A stretch of DNA of 64,000 nt from Streptomyces sp. NBC_00190 (GTDB lineage: Bacteria > Actinomycetota > Actinomycetes > Streptomycetales > Streptomycetaceae). Shown in pieces: positions 52,311-61,259 of the stretch. The stretch lies in contig NZ_CP108131.1 of NCBI RefSeq assembly GCF_036203305.1, positions 2,666,001 through 2,730,000 of the forward strand, given 5' to 3'. A program made the position numbers and the translations under genes. How positions within the stretch are numbered: position 1 is the stretch's first letter; each line of letters opens with the position of its first letter. The notes beneath the pieces are model-generated. The model did not search any database. It worked only from the letters and a program-made list of their open reading frames with translations, and had not been told where the DNA came from.

Positions 52311-52559
52311 ATGGCCGCCACGCAGGAAGAGATCGTCGCCGGTCTCGCGGACATCGTCAACGAGATCGCCGGCATCCCCGTCGAGGACGTCGAGATCGAC
52401 AAGTCCTTCACGGACGACCTGGACGTCGACTCCCTGTCCATGGTCGAGGTCGTCGTCGCCGCCGAAGAGCGCTTCGACGTCAAGATCCCGGACGAGGACG
52501 TCAAGAACCTCAAGACGGTCGGCGACGCCGCGAGCTACATCCTGAAGCACCAGGCCTGA
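52311..52559 (+). CDS. acpP: Acyl carrier protein
   Basis: An 82-residue acidic four-helix protein. The phosphopantetheine attachment is Ser41 in DLDVDSLSMVEVV. It carries growing acyl chains between the enzymes encoded around it. AGAAGGAG precedes the ATG. It is the housekeeping ACP rather than a polyketide ACP, judged by its place between fabH and fabF. Confidence 0.96.
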   Translation: MAATQEEIVAGLADIVNEIAGIPVEDVEIDKSFTDDLDVDSLSMVEVVVAAEERFDVKIPDEDVKNLKTVGDAASYILKHQA

Positions 52560-52638
52560 GCCTGACGAGCGTTTGTCGCCACCTGGCGGTGGCGCCGTGA
52601 CAATTCAGCACCCCCTGAGACGTGGAGAAAGAATTCCT

Positions 52639-53904
52639 GTGAGCCCGACCAATCGCACCGTGGTCGTCACCGGTATCGGCGCAACCACTCCGCTGGGTGG
52701 CGACAGCGCTTCGACCTGGGAAGGTCTGCTCGCCGGCCGTTCCGGCGTAAAGCCCCTCGAGGGCGAGCGGTTCGCCGAACTCCCGGTCCGTATCGCCGCA
52801 CCGGCCGCCGTGGACCCGAGCGAGGTCCTGCCCCGGCCGCTGGCCCGCAAGCTCGACCGCTCGGCGCAGTTCGCCCTCATCGCGGCCCGCGAGGCCTGGG
52901 CCGACGCCGGCTACACCGCCCCCGCGGGCGAGGACGCCGGTATCGCGCCCGAGCGCCTCGGCACCGTCATCGCCTCCGGCATCGGCGGCGTGACGACCCT
53001 GCTCGACCAGTACGACGTGCTGAAGGAGAAGGGTGTGCGCCGGGTCTCCCCGCACACCGTCCCGATGCTCATGCCGAACGGCCCGTCGGCCAACGTGGGC
53101 CTGGAGGTCAACGCCCAGGCGGGCGTGCACACTCCGGTCAGCGCCTGCGCGTCCGGCGCCGAGGCCATCGGCTACGCCGTCGAGATGATCCGTACCGGCC
53201 GTGCCGACGTGGTCGTCGCCGGCGGCACCGAGGCGGCGATCCACCCGCTGCCGATCGCGGCGTTCGCCAACATGATGGCGATGTCCAAGAACAACGAGAG
53301 CCCGACCACGGCCTCCCGCCCGTACGACAAGGCCCGCGACGGCTTCGTCCTCGGCGAGGGCGCCGGTGTCGTGGTCCTGGAGTCCGCCGAGCACGCCGCC
53401 GCGCGCGGTGCCCGGGTCTACTGCGAGGTGCTGGGCCAGGGCCTGTCCGCGGACAGCCACCACATCGCGCAGCCCGAGCCGACCGGCCGCGGTGTCGCGG
53501 CCGCGGTGCAGAACCTGCTCGACAACACGGGTCTCGACCCGGCCGAGCTGGTCCACCTGAACGCGCACGCCACCTCCACCCCGCAGGGTGACACGGCCGA
53601 GCTGAAGGCCCTGCGCAAGGTGCTGGGCGACGACCTCGACCACATCGCGATCTCCGCGACCAAGTCGATGACCGGTCACCTGCTGGGCGGCGCGGGCGGT
53701 ATCGAGACCGTCGCGACCGTGCTGGCGCTGCACAACCGGCTGGCCCCGCCGACGATCAACCTCGACGACATCGACGACGACATCGACGCGGACATCGTGC
53801 GCGGCGAGCCGCGCAAGCTGCCGGCCGACGGCCCCATCTCGGCGATCAACAACTCGTTCGGCTTCGGCGGACACAACGTGACCCTCGCGTTCCGCACCGT
53901 CTGA
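52639..53904 (+). CDS. fabF: Beta-ketoacyl-ACP synthase II
   Basis: A 421-residue elongating condensing enzyme; the GTG at 52639 (MSPTNRTVVVTGIGATTPLG) has GTGGAGAAAG upstream. The nucleophile Cys near 170 is in VSACASGAEAIGY, the two His are in NAHATSTPQGD and MTGHLLGGAG, and the C-terminal FGFGGHNVTL is typical. Last gene of the cluster, followed by a terminator. No fabG or fabI is in the operon, as usual for streptomycetes. Confidence 0.95.
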   Translation: MSPTNRTVVVTGIGATTPLGGDSASTWEGLLAGRSGVKPLEGERFAELPVRIAAPAAVDPSEVLPRPLARKLDRSAQFALIAAREAWADAGYTAPAGEDAGIAPERLGTVIASGIGGVTTLLDQYDVLKEKGVRRVSPHTVPMLMPNGPSANVGLEVNAQAGVHTPVSACASGAEAIGYAVEMIRTGRADVVVAGGTEAAIHPLPIAAFANMMAMSKNNESPTTASRPYDKARDGFVLGEGAGVVVLESAEHAAARGARVYCEVLGQGLSADSHHIAQPEPTGRGVAAAVQNLLDNTGLDPAELVHLNAHATSTPQGDTAELKALRKVLGDDLDHIAISATKSMTGHLLGGAGGIETVATVLALHNRLAPPTINLDDIDDDIDADIVRGEPRKLPADGPISAINNSFGFGGHNVTLAFRTV

Positions 53905-53918
53905 CCCCGTACGCACGA

Positions 53919-53954
53919 AAGGGCCCCGCCCGGCATCTGCCAGGCGGGGCCCTT
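53919..53954. terminator. Terminator at end of fab cluster
   Basis: A perfect 12-bp stem (AAGGGCCCCGCC and complement) with a 12-base loop, between convergent fabF and DUF3145 genes. Confidence 0.85.
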
Positions 53955-53970
53955 CGCGTGTACGGGCCGC

Positions 53971-54465
53971 TCAGACGACCTGGTGGAGCCAGCGCACCGG
54001 GGCGCCCTCGCCCGCGTAGCGGAAGGGCTCCAGTTCGTCGTCCCAGGGCTTGCCGAGCAGTTTGGCGATCTCCGCCTCCAGGTCGGTCTCGCCCTGTGCG
54101 GACCGGGCGAGGGCGGCGCGCAGCCGATCCTCCGGGATGAGGATGTCGCCGTGCATTCCGGTGACGGCGTGGAAGATGCCGAGCTCCGGGGTGGAGCTGT
54201 AGCGCTCCCCCTCGGCGGTCGGACAGGGTTCCGCGGTCACCTCGAAGCGCAGCAGGTGCCAGCCGCGCAGCGCGGAGGCGAGTTTCGAGGCGGTGCCCGC
54301 TTCGGCCTGCCAGGAGAACTCGGCTCTCCAGGTGCCCGGGGAGGCGGGCTGCCTGATCCAGTCGAGGTTCACCCGCACCCCGAGCACGCCCGCCACAGCC
54401 CATTCCACGTGCGGGCAGAGCGCGCGCGGTGCGGAATGCACGTACAGAACTCCACGTGTCGTCAC
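53971..54465 (-). CDS. DUF3145 family protein
   Basis: A 164-residue actinobacteria-specific protein: MTTRGVLYVHSAPRALCPHVEWA, GTWRAEFSWQAE, and FRYAGEGAPVRWLHQVV at the end. Function unknown, but it is conserved beside the fab cluster as far as I recall. The GTG at 54465 has GGAGGTCCC upstream. Confidence 0.88.
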   Translation of the reverse strand: MTTRGVLYVHSAPRALCPHVEWAVAGVLGVRVNLDWIRQPASPGTWRAEFSWQAEAGTASKLASALRGWHLLRFEVTAEPCPTAEGERYSSTPELGIFHAVTGMHGDILIPEDRLRAALARSAQGETDLEAEIAKLLGKPWDDELEPFRYAGEGAPVRWLHQVV

Positions 54466-54714
54466 CGGGACCTCCAGTGTGGGACGAGGTCGGGAATAAA
54501 CTCCAGAAAACGGACAGTATGTGACGTGATGTAATGTAACGGAAATTATTTGACATTGCGCAACGGGACCTGCGGCCGAAACGCCACGGGAAAAAGCTAC
54601 CGTGCGTCAGAGGTCATGGTGTGACGTACGGTCGCTCCAAGGCCCGTAAACACAGAGCTTTCACTCAGCAGGACCCCCCGAACGATGCGGGGGCGTCGAA
54701 GGGGAGACCATCCG

Positions 54715-55611
54715 ATGCGCACCACCGCTCCGCGCCGCCGCGCGCGCCGGACCCTCGCGGGCGCGGGAGCGGCGGCCGTCCTGCTGGCCGGAGCGGTGAC
54801 GGGGTGCGGGCCGAGCGGTTCGGGCGACGAGGGCGAGCGCGGGGCCCAGGCCGCGCCGCGCTGGAACACGGCGCCCACCTCGATCGCGGCGGTGGGCGAC
54901 TCCATCACCCGTGGTTTCGACGCCTGTTCGGTGCTCGCCGACTGCCCGGAGGTCTCCTGGGTCACGGGCAACGACCCCGCGGTCCACTCCCTGGCCGCGC
55001 GGCTGCTCGGGGAGGCGCAGGCACCCGTCCACAGCTGGAACCACGCGGTGACGGGCTCGCGCATGGCGGACCTGCCGGGGCAGCTGGCGGAGGCCGCCGG
55101 ACACAAGCCCGACCTGGTCACGGTGATGGTGGGCTCGAACGACGCCTGCCGGCCCGCGGCTTCGTCGATGACCCCGGTGGCGGAGTTCCGGGCCAGTTTC
55201 GAGCAGGCCCTCGCGTCGCTGCGGGCCGCGTCCCCCGCCACCCAGGTGTACGTCTCCAGCGTGCCGGACCTCCAACGGCTGTGGGAGCAGGGCAAGGACG
55301 ACCCGATGGTGCGGAAGATCTGGAGCCTGGGCATCTGCCAGTCGATGCTCGCCGATCCGCTGTCGGCGGCCTCGGGGGCGACGGCCCGGCGCGAGCGGGT
55401 GCGGGCACGGGTGGTCGAGTACAACGAGGTGCTCCGCGAGGTGTGCGCCAAGGACGCGCTGTGCCGCTACGACGGCGGTGCGGTCTTCCAGTACCCCTTC
55501 GCGGCGGACCAGTTGAGCCGCTGGGACTGGTTCCATCCGGGCAAGGACGGGCAGGCGCGGCTGGCGGAACTGGCCCACCGCCAGGTGACGGCGGCCGAAC
55601 CGCCGCGTTGA
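54715..55611 (+). CDS. SGNH/GDSL hydrolase lipoprotein
   Basis: A 298-residue exported lipoprotein: an Arg-rich start with RRRARRTL (Tat-like), then lipobox AGAVTGC. SGNH blocks are all present: block I VGDSITRGFD (Ser), block III VMVGSNDAC (Asn), and block V DWFHPGKDG (Asp, His). It is probably an esterase or lipase at the outer face of the membrane. ATG 54715 is preferred over ATG 54685 because it gives a normal signal peptide. Confidence 0.88.
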   Translation: MRTTAPRRRARRTLAGAGAAAVLLAGAVTGCGPSGSGDEGERGAQAAPRWNTAPTSIAAVGDSITRGFDACSVLADCPEVSWVTGNDPAVHSLAARLLGEAQAPVHSWNHAVTGSRMADLPGQLAEAAGHKPDLVTVMVGSNDACRPAASSMTPVAEFRASFEQALASLRAASPATQVYVSSVPDLQRLWEQGKDDPMVRKIWSLGICQSMLADPLSAASGATARRERVRARVVEYNEVLREVCAKDALCRYDGGAVFQYPFAADQLSRWDWFHPGKDGQARLAELAHRQVTAAEPPR

Positions 55612-55618
55612 CGCCGGT

Positions 55619-55661
55619 GGGCAGGGGGCGGGCGTCAGGACCCGCCCCCTGCCCGGTTTTT
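55619..55661. terminator. Rho-independent terminator
   Basis: GGGCAGGGGGCGGG pairs with CCCGCCCCCTGCCC and is followed by GGTTTTTG, between the convergent SGNH hydrolase and GH3 genes. Confidence 0.85.
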
Positions 55662-55698
55662 GGGGGTGTTTTCCGGCCATTCCTGTTGTTACGGTGTG

Positions 55699-58188
55699 TT
55701 ACGGGATGTCGAGCGTGGCCGACAGCCGCGTATCGCCGTGCGAGTGGCTCGCGCGGACCTCGTAGGTGCCGCCGATCCGCTGCCAGCCGCGGGTCTCCTC
55801 GTCCCAGATCTCGAAGGCCCGGGCGGGCAGGGCGATCTCGGTCTCGACGCTCTCGCCGGGGCCCGCCTCGACGCCCGCGAAGGCGGCCAGCCAGCTCGCC
55901 GGGCGCTCCACCGTCGCGCTCCGCGCGCCGTCGGACCCGGTCACCACGGGCGCCAGGTAGATCTGAACGACCTCGCGGCCGGGCCGGCTGCCCGTGTTGG
56001 TGACGCGGACCCGGGCCGTGGTGCCGGTGACCTCCAGGGACTCGTACGCCCAGTCGGTGTAGCCGAGGCCGTGGCCGAAGGGGAAGGCCGGAGTGATGGA
56101 CCCGGCCTCGTACGCCCGGTAGCCGATGAAGAGCCCCTCGCGGTACTCCAGGCGCCCCTCGGTGGGCACGACCTCGGCGACGGGCGCATCGGCGAGCCGG
56201 GCCGGCCAGGTCGTGGGCAGCCGGCCGCCGGGCTCCGCGTCCCCGAGGAGTACGTCGGCCAGCGCGGCCCCGCCCTCCTGCCCGGGGAACCATGTCAGCA
56301 GTACGGCGGCCACCTCCTCGCGCCACGGGAGCTCGACCGGGGAGCCGGCGTTGACGACGACCACGGTGTTCGGGTTGGCGGCGGCGACCGCGCGGACCAG
56401 GTCGTCCTGACGGCCCGGCAGGGTGAGGTCTCGGCGGTCGAAGCCCTCGGACTCCACGCGCTCGGTGGTGGCGACGACCACGACGGCGGTGTCGGCGGCG
56501 CGGGCGGCCGCCACGGCCTCGGCGATCAGCTCCTCCGGGTCGCGCCGCGGACCGAGGTGGAGCAGCGAGAACATGATCGCCTTGAGCGGCATCGCGGTCA
56601 TGTCGGGGACCTGGTAGGTCAACGACACCTCCACCGGCTCCCCCTCGGTGAGGGTGAGCCGGGCGCGCTCGCTGGGGGCGCCGAAGAAGGCCTCGAACGG
56701 GTCGGCCTCATCGCCCATCTCCTGGACGCCGTGCCACAAGGTCTCGCCGCCGACGGCGAGGGTGAAGGCCCCCAGCCCCCGGGTGCCGAAGGCGTGCTCA
56801 CCGCTCTCCCGCGGCACGAACGTCCCGGTGACTTCGATGGTGGCCATCGTCTCGTACGCGGCGCCCGCGGGCAGGTCCTCGCCGATCCACTGGACCTGGC
56901 CGGACGGGAGGCTGCCTTCGCCGAGGACGGCGCCGGAGGCGTCGCGGCAGACGGCGCGGAGCTCGAAGCCCTGCCCGGCGGGGGTCAGTTCGTCGGAGGG
57001 GTCGGCGCCGAGGGCGTAGGTGGGCGGTACCCCTGACCGGTCGCGGAGGGCGGCGGTGAGGCCGTCGAGCGGGGAGACGACCCGCTCGGGGAAGACGGTG
57101 GCGGAGCCGCCGCCGAGGACGCGGGCATCACGGGCGGCGGCGCCGATCAGGGCGACGGTGCGGCCTGCGGCCGCGTCGAGCGGCAGCACCGGGTTTTCGT
57201 CGAGCGCGGCCTCGTTGCGGACGAGGACGAAGCCGCGGGCGGCGAGCTCGCGGGCCAGCGCCTGGCCGTCGATGGCCTCCGGGGCCTCGGCGACGACCGC
57301 GGGGGCACCTTCCAGGACGCCGACGCGGGCGGCGAGCCGCAGCACGTTGCGTACGGCCGCGTCGACGGCGGACTCGGGAACCTCGCCGGCGCGGACGGCC
57401 TCGGCGAGGGCGCTTCCGTAGACGGTCTGCGGGCCGGGCATGGCCACGTCGAGGCCGCCCTCGATGTCGCCGGTGGTGGCGCGGGCGGCCATCCAGTCAG
57501 AGACGTTGTACCCGTCGAAGCCCCATTCGCCGCGCAGGACTTCGTTCACCAGGTACCGGTGCTCGGTCATGGTCGTGCCGTTGACCTGGTTGTAGGCGGT
57601 CATGATGCCCCAGGGATGGGCATTGGCGACGATGGCCTCGAAGGGCGCCAGGTACAGCTCGCGCAGCGGGCGCGGGGCGATGACGCTGTCGACGGTGAAG
57701 CGCTCGGTCTCGGCGTCGTTGCCGACGAAGTGCTTGACGGTGGTGCCGACCCCGCCGTCCTGGACGCCGTTCACATAGCCGGTGCCGATGGCGCCGGTGA
57801 GGTAGGGGTCCTCGGAGTAGCACTCGAAGTGGCGGCCGCCGAGCGGGGAGCGGTGCAGGTTGACGGTGGGCGCGAGGAGGACGTGGACGCCCTTTCGGCG
57901 GGCCTCCTGGGCGAGGAGGCGGCCGGCGCGGCGGGCGAGCGCGGGGTCCCAGGCCGCGGCGAGCGCGGTCGGGGAGGGCAGCGCGATGGACGGGTCGTCG
58001 GCGGTCCAGCGCACGCCGCGCACCCCGATGGGGCCGTCGGACATGACCAGGGACTGAAGCCCGATCTCGGGGAGGGCGGGCAGGGACCACATGTCCTGGC
58101 CGGCCAGCAGGCGGGCCTTGGTGTCGAGATCCAGCTTGCCCAGCGCCGCCTCGACGGCGTTCTCGCGGGCCTGATCGGCATCGGTCAC
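55699..58188 (-). CDS. Glycoside hydrolase family 3 (beta-glucosidase-like)
   Basis: An 829-residue enzyme without signal peptide. The N-terminal barrel carries substrate-site motifs MSDGPIGVRG, LAPTVNLHRSPLGGRHFE and VKHFVGND; the nucleophile is D231 in GYNVSDWMA. An inserted PA14-like domain occupies about 390-510, the alpha/beta sandwich contains DTAVVVVATTERVESEGFDR, and an Fn3-like domain ends the protein. It should cleave oligosaccharides imported to the cytoplasm. It is divergent from a TetR gene with a palindromic operator between. Confidence 0.92.
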   Translation of the reverse strand: MTDADQARENAVEAALGKLDLDTKARLLAGQDMWSLPALPEIGLQSLVMSDGPIGVRGVRWTADDPSIALPSPTALAAAWDPALARRAGRLLAQEARRKGVHVLLAPTVNLHRSPLGGRHFECYSEDPYLTGAIGTGYVNGVQDGGVGTTVKHFVGNDAETERFTVDSVIAPRPLRELYLAPFEAIVANAHPWGIMTAYNQVNGTTMTEHRYLVNEVLRGEWGFDGYNVSDWMAARATTGDIEGGLDVAMPGPQTVYGSALAEAVRAGEVPESAVDAAVRNVLRLAARVGVLEGAPAVVAEAPEAIDGQALARELAARGFVLVRNEAALDENPVLPLDAAAGRTVALIGAAARDARVLGGGSATVFPERVVSPLDGLTAALRDRSGVPPTYALGADPSDELTPAGQGFELRAVCRDASGAVLGEGSLPSGQVQWIGEDLPAGAAYETMATIEVTGTFVPRESGEHAFGTRGLGAFTLAVGGETLWHGVQEMGDEADPFEAFFGAPSERARLTLTEGEPVEVSLTYQVPDMTAMPLKAIMFSLLHLGPRRDPEELIAEAVAAARAADTAVVVVATTERVESEGFDRRDLTLPGRQDDLVRAVAAANPNTVVVVNAGSPVELPWREEVAAVLLTWFPGQEGGAALADVLLGDAEPGGRLPTTWPARLADAPVAEVVPTEGRLEYREGLFIGYRAYEAGSITPAFPFGHGLGYTDWAYESLEVTGTTARVRVTNTGSRPGREVVQIYLAPVVTGSDGARSATVERPASWLAAFAGVEAGPGESVETEIALPARAFEIWDEETRGWQRIGGTYEVRASHSHGDTRLSATLDIP

Positions 58189-58279
58189 AGCCGTGCCTCC
58201 TCGTTGGGTGCGGTGCGGGTGCGGTGCGGTGCCCCCATCGTGGACCGGATACCTGGCAAGCGGTAGGGTTCGTAATCTC

Positions 58280-58294
58280 TTCGTGATACACGAA
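58280..58294. promoter_or_regulatory. Perfect 15-bp palindrome, probable TetR operator
   Basis: TTCGTGATACACGAA (arms TTCGTG/CACGAA) lies between the divergent GH3 and TetR genes, 91 bases from the former and 48 from the latter. Confidence 0.65.
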
Positions 58295-58342
58295 TGGCGT
58301 ACGGTCCTGCTGGCAGCTGTGAACGGAAGGGGTGCCGGGGCG

Positions 58343-58921
58343 ATGGTCAGGGCAAGGAGCGAGGAGCGTCGCGGGGAGATCGTCCGCGCGGCCCTCGAAG
58401 TGATCGCGGAGCGCGGCTACCGCGGCGCGTCGCTGGGCGCGGTCGCCGAGCGCGTGGGCCTGACCCAGCAGGGGCTGCTGCACTACTTCCCGACCAAGGA
58501 GGCCCTGCTGGTCGCGGTGCTGGAGGAGCGCGACCGCTGGGACACGGGCGGCGGCTCGCGCGCCTCGGCCGGCAGCTGGCGCCTGGACCTGCTGGCCTCG
58601 CTGGTGGAGTACAACGCCATGCGCCCGGGCATCGTGCAGACCTTCTCGGCGCTGCTGGGCGAGAGCGTCACCGAAGGGCACCCGGCGCGGGAGTTCTTCA
58701 CCGAGCGCTACGCCCAGGTCCGCGGCGAGATGGCGGCGATGCTGCGCGCCGAGTTCGGCGAGCGCCTCCCCTCGGGCCTCACCCCGGAGCAGGCGGCCCC
58801 GCTGCTGGCGGCCGTCAGCGACGGCCTCCAGTACCAGTGGCTCCTCGCCCCCGAATCGGTGGACATGCCCGCCGCGTTCCGCGCCTTCCTCACCCTGCTG
58901 AGGGGCCCGGACGCCCCTTAG
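58343..58921 (+). CDS. TetR family transcriptional regulator
   Basis: A 192-residue regulator; the ATG at 58343 (MVRARSEERRGEIVRAALEV) has GGAAGGGG upstream. The HTH is GASLGAVAERVGLTQQGLLHY followed by FPTKEALL. Likely repressor of the divergent GH3 gene through the 15-bp palindrome. The nitrilase starts 10 bases after its stop, so the two share a transcript. Confidence 0.88.
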   Translation: MVRARSEERRGEIVRAALEVIAERGYRGASLGAVAERVGLTQQGLLHYFPTKEALLVAVLEERDRWDTGGGSRASAGSWRLDLLASLVEYNAMRPGIVQTFSALLGESVTEGHPAREFFTERYAQVRGEMAAMLRAEFGERLPSGLTPEQAAPLLAAVSDGLQYQWLLAPESVDMPAAFRAFLTLLRGPDAP

Positions 58922-58931
58922 GCTGAGCCGG

Positions 58932-59894
58932 GTGAAGATCGCCGCAGCGCAGCTGACCTGCGTACCCGCCGACGTCCGCGCCAATGCCGCGCAGGCCGCC
59001 GGCCTCGCCGTCCTGGCCCGTGAACAGGGCGCCGAGCTGGTGGTGTTCCCCGAGTTCACGCTCACCGGCTACGAACTGGACACGCTGGCAGCCGACCCGG
59101 GCCTGTGGACGGGCGCCGACGATCCCCGGCTGGACCCCTTGCGTTCCGCCGGCATCGCCACCGCGGTCAATGTCGCCCTGCCGACCGGCGGCGCGCGGCC
59201 CGCCATCGCGACGCTGGTGCACGACGCGGACGGCGCGCACGTGACCACGTACGCCAAGCAGCACCTCTACCGGCACGAGCAGGGCGTCTTCCGGCCCGGC
59301 GAGCACGACGGGCGCTTCGAACTCGGCGGGATCCGCTTCTCGTTGGGCGTCTGTTACGACAACCACTTCCCGGAGCTGACCGGCCGCGCCGCGGCCGACG
59401 GCTGCCGCGTCCACCTCGCGAGCTCCCTCTACGGGACGGGCGACGGGATCCACGAGCGCGCCACCGTCCACCCGGGGATCGCGAAGGAGCACGGCCTGTA
59501 CGTCGTCCTCGCCAACCACGTCGGCCCGGCGGGCCCGTGGACCGGGTGCGGCGGCGCGGCCGTATGGGGCCCGGACGGTGCGCTGCTGGCCGAGGCGGAC
59601 GACCGTACGCCGTCCGTGGTGACCGTCGAGGTCGCGGTGGCCGGGTCTGACGACCCCGGCCGTCAGGCGGGCTCGGGCACCCGGGAGTGGCGCCCGGGGT
59701 GCGGGGTGTCCCGGTCCGGGGGCTGCGGCGCGACGGGCCTCCGGTCCGACACCAGGGCCGGCACCACGAGCGCCGCGGCCGCGACCGTGTACACACCGAC
59801 CCACACGGCCCAGCCGCCCGGCGGGGCCCAGTGGGCGTGGGTCGCCACCCACGAGCCGCTGGTCCCGACCGCGAAGCGGCGCAGCGTCCAGTAG
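58932..59894 (+). CDS. Nitrilase / carbon-nitrogen hydrolase with abnormal C-terminal extension
   Basis: A 320-residue frame from GTG 58932. The triad is E41 (VVFPEFTLTGYE), K109 (TTYAKQHLY) and C141 (LGVCYDNHFPE). Homology ends near residue 238 (VTVEVAVA), the usual length. The remaining 82 residues are Gly/Arg/Thr-rich and are encoded antisense to the DUF2142 gene for 232 bases. A TGA at 59648 exists two bases out of frame, right where the protein should stop, so a single-base indel probably removed the native stop. The enzyme should hydrolyse an amide; substrate unknown. Confidence 0.85.
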   Translation: MKIAAAQLTCVPADVRANAAQAAGLAVLAREQGAELVVFPEFTLTGYELDTLAADPGLWTGADDPRLDPLRSAGIATAVNVALPTGGARPAIATLVHDADGAHVTTYAKQHLYRHEQGVFRPGEHDGRFELGGIRFSLGVCYDNHFPELTGRAAADGCRVHLASSLYGTGDGIHERATVHPGIAKEHGLYVVLANHVGPAGPWTGCGGAAVWGPDGALLAEADDRTPSVVTVEVAVAGSDDPGRQAGSGTREWRPGCGVSRSGGCGATGLRSDTRAGTTSAAAATVYTPTHTAQPPGGAQWAWVATHEPLVPTAKRRSVQ

Positions 59895-61246
59895 AACGCC
59901 GCCACGTCGGCCGCCGTGAGGGCGACGACGGAGAACCCGGCCAGCCGGCGCCAGGGGAATCCCCGGTCCGGGGAGCGCGTGGCGCAGATCAGCACGCTCA
60001 TCAGCGGCAGTCCGACCGCGAAGGGCAGGAGGTAGCGGCCCTGCCACACCATGCCGATCCGCTCCGCCTGCGAGGCCTGGGCGATCACCGGCACCATCAC
60101 GACGGCCGCCGTCATGCCGAGCACCGCGACCACTTCGCGCCCACGGCCGTACGCCAGCGCCAGCGCGGCGAACGTCGCGATCACACCGAACCAGAACAGC
60201 CAGGTGAGAGCGGGCGCGGGCGTGTCCAGCCAGCCGAAGAACCCGATCATCTGGTGGATGTAGTCGTTGGTGAAGCCGAGGGTGTGCTTCGCGGCCACCG
60301 CCGTGGTCAGGTCCTCCGGGATGTCTATCGCCGAGTTGTCCGGGTGCGTCGCCGCCCAGAGCAGCGCACCGGCCGCGGCCAGCCCCAGCAGGGCCGTCCA
60401 CAGCCAGAGGGCCTTGCGGCGCAGCACCGACCCGATCAGGCCGCGGCCCGCCAGCAGCAGGCTGAAGACCACCGCCCCCGCGAACCAGATCAGCCCGAGC
60501 GGCCGGATGTTTATCAGCACCAGGCCGGCGGTGCCCAGCCTGGCCAGCCGGCGGTTCAGCAGCCGCGGGTCCGGGGAGAGCACGATCGACAGCATCGCCG
60601 TCCACACCAGGATCCCCGCGGCGATCTCGCCGCCGCTGGGGTTGACCATGCCGCCCATGTACAGCGTCATCGGCGTGGCCGCGGCCAGTACGCCCAGCAC
60701 CGCCAGCGAGCGCCGCCGCCACTCGGCGGCCGTGACCAGCGCGCTGGCCAGCATGGCCGAGCAGAGCAGCGCCGACACGAAGCGCATGAGGTACAGCCCC
60801 TTGGGGCCGTCGACCAGCAGGCTCGGCCAGCCCGTCGCCAGGTAGTAGGCCGGGTGGTAGCGGCCGGCCGCGGTGGTGGCCTGCGTGATCTTCTCGGAGT
60901 TCCCGAGCGAGGGTGCGCAGGACGCGGGCGTCCGCTGCTTCCACGAGTAGCACTCGTGGAGCGTGGGGAGGTCCTTGTACCACTCCGGGACCTGCACGCC
61001 GGTCTCGGCGAACTGCCCCTCGATGCCCGCCACCACGTGCGGGACCATCACCTTGGGTCCGCCGATCTGCCCCCTGGCGACGGCCGCCGCGCGGATGAAG
61101 TGCGCGTGCTCGTCGGGAGAACTCGCGAGCGGGCTGGCGGCGGACCAGGAGCCCGTGAGCGCGAAGAACAGCGCGAAGGCGACCAGCCACAACCGCTTGG
61201 GGCTCCTGGCCGACCAGTCGGCCAGCCGCGTCAGTGCGGAGATCAT
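59663..61246 (-). CDS. DUF2142 polytopic membrane protein (GT-C-like)
   Basis: A 527-residue protein with about 12 TM helices. The DUF2142 signature is SPLASSPDEHAHFIRAAAVA after TM1 (the acidic DE in the first loop resembles GT-C active sites), and WQGRYLLPFAVGLPLMS near the C-terminal third. Relatives are predicted lipid-linked-sugar glycosyltransferases in wall polysaccharide synthesis. Start ATG 61246, 13 bases after the upstream gene's stop (61260) on the same strand, so the two form an operon. Confidence 0.85.
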   Translation of the reverse strand: MISALTRLADWSARSPKRLWLVAFALFFALTGSWSAASPLASSPDEHAHFIRAAAVARGQIGGPKVMVPHVVAGIEGQFAETGVQVPEWYKDLPTLHECYSWKQRTPASCAPSLGNSEKITQATTAAGRYHPAYYLATGWPSLLVDGPKGLYLMRFVSALLCSAMLASALVTAAEWRRRSLAVLGVLAAATPMTLYMGGMVNPSGGEIAAGILVWTAMLSIVLSPDPRLLNRRLARLGTAGLVLINIRPLGLIWFAGAVVFSLLLAGRGLIGSVLRRKALWLWTALLGLAAAGALLWAATHPDNSAIDIPEDLTTAVAAKHTLGFTNDYIHQMIGFFGWLDTPAPALTWLFWFGVIATFAALALAYGRGREVVAVLGMTAAVVMVPVIAQASQAERIGMVWQGRYLLPFAVGLPLMSVLICATRSPDRGFPWRRLAGFSVVALTAADVAAFYWTLRRFAVGTSGSWVATHAHWAPPGGWAVWVGVYTVAAAALVVPALVSDRRPVAPQPPDRDTPHPGRHSRVPEPA

Positions 61247-61259
61247 CGGTTTCCTCGAG

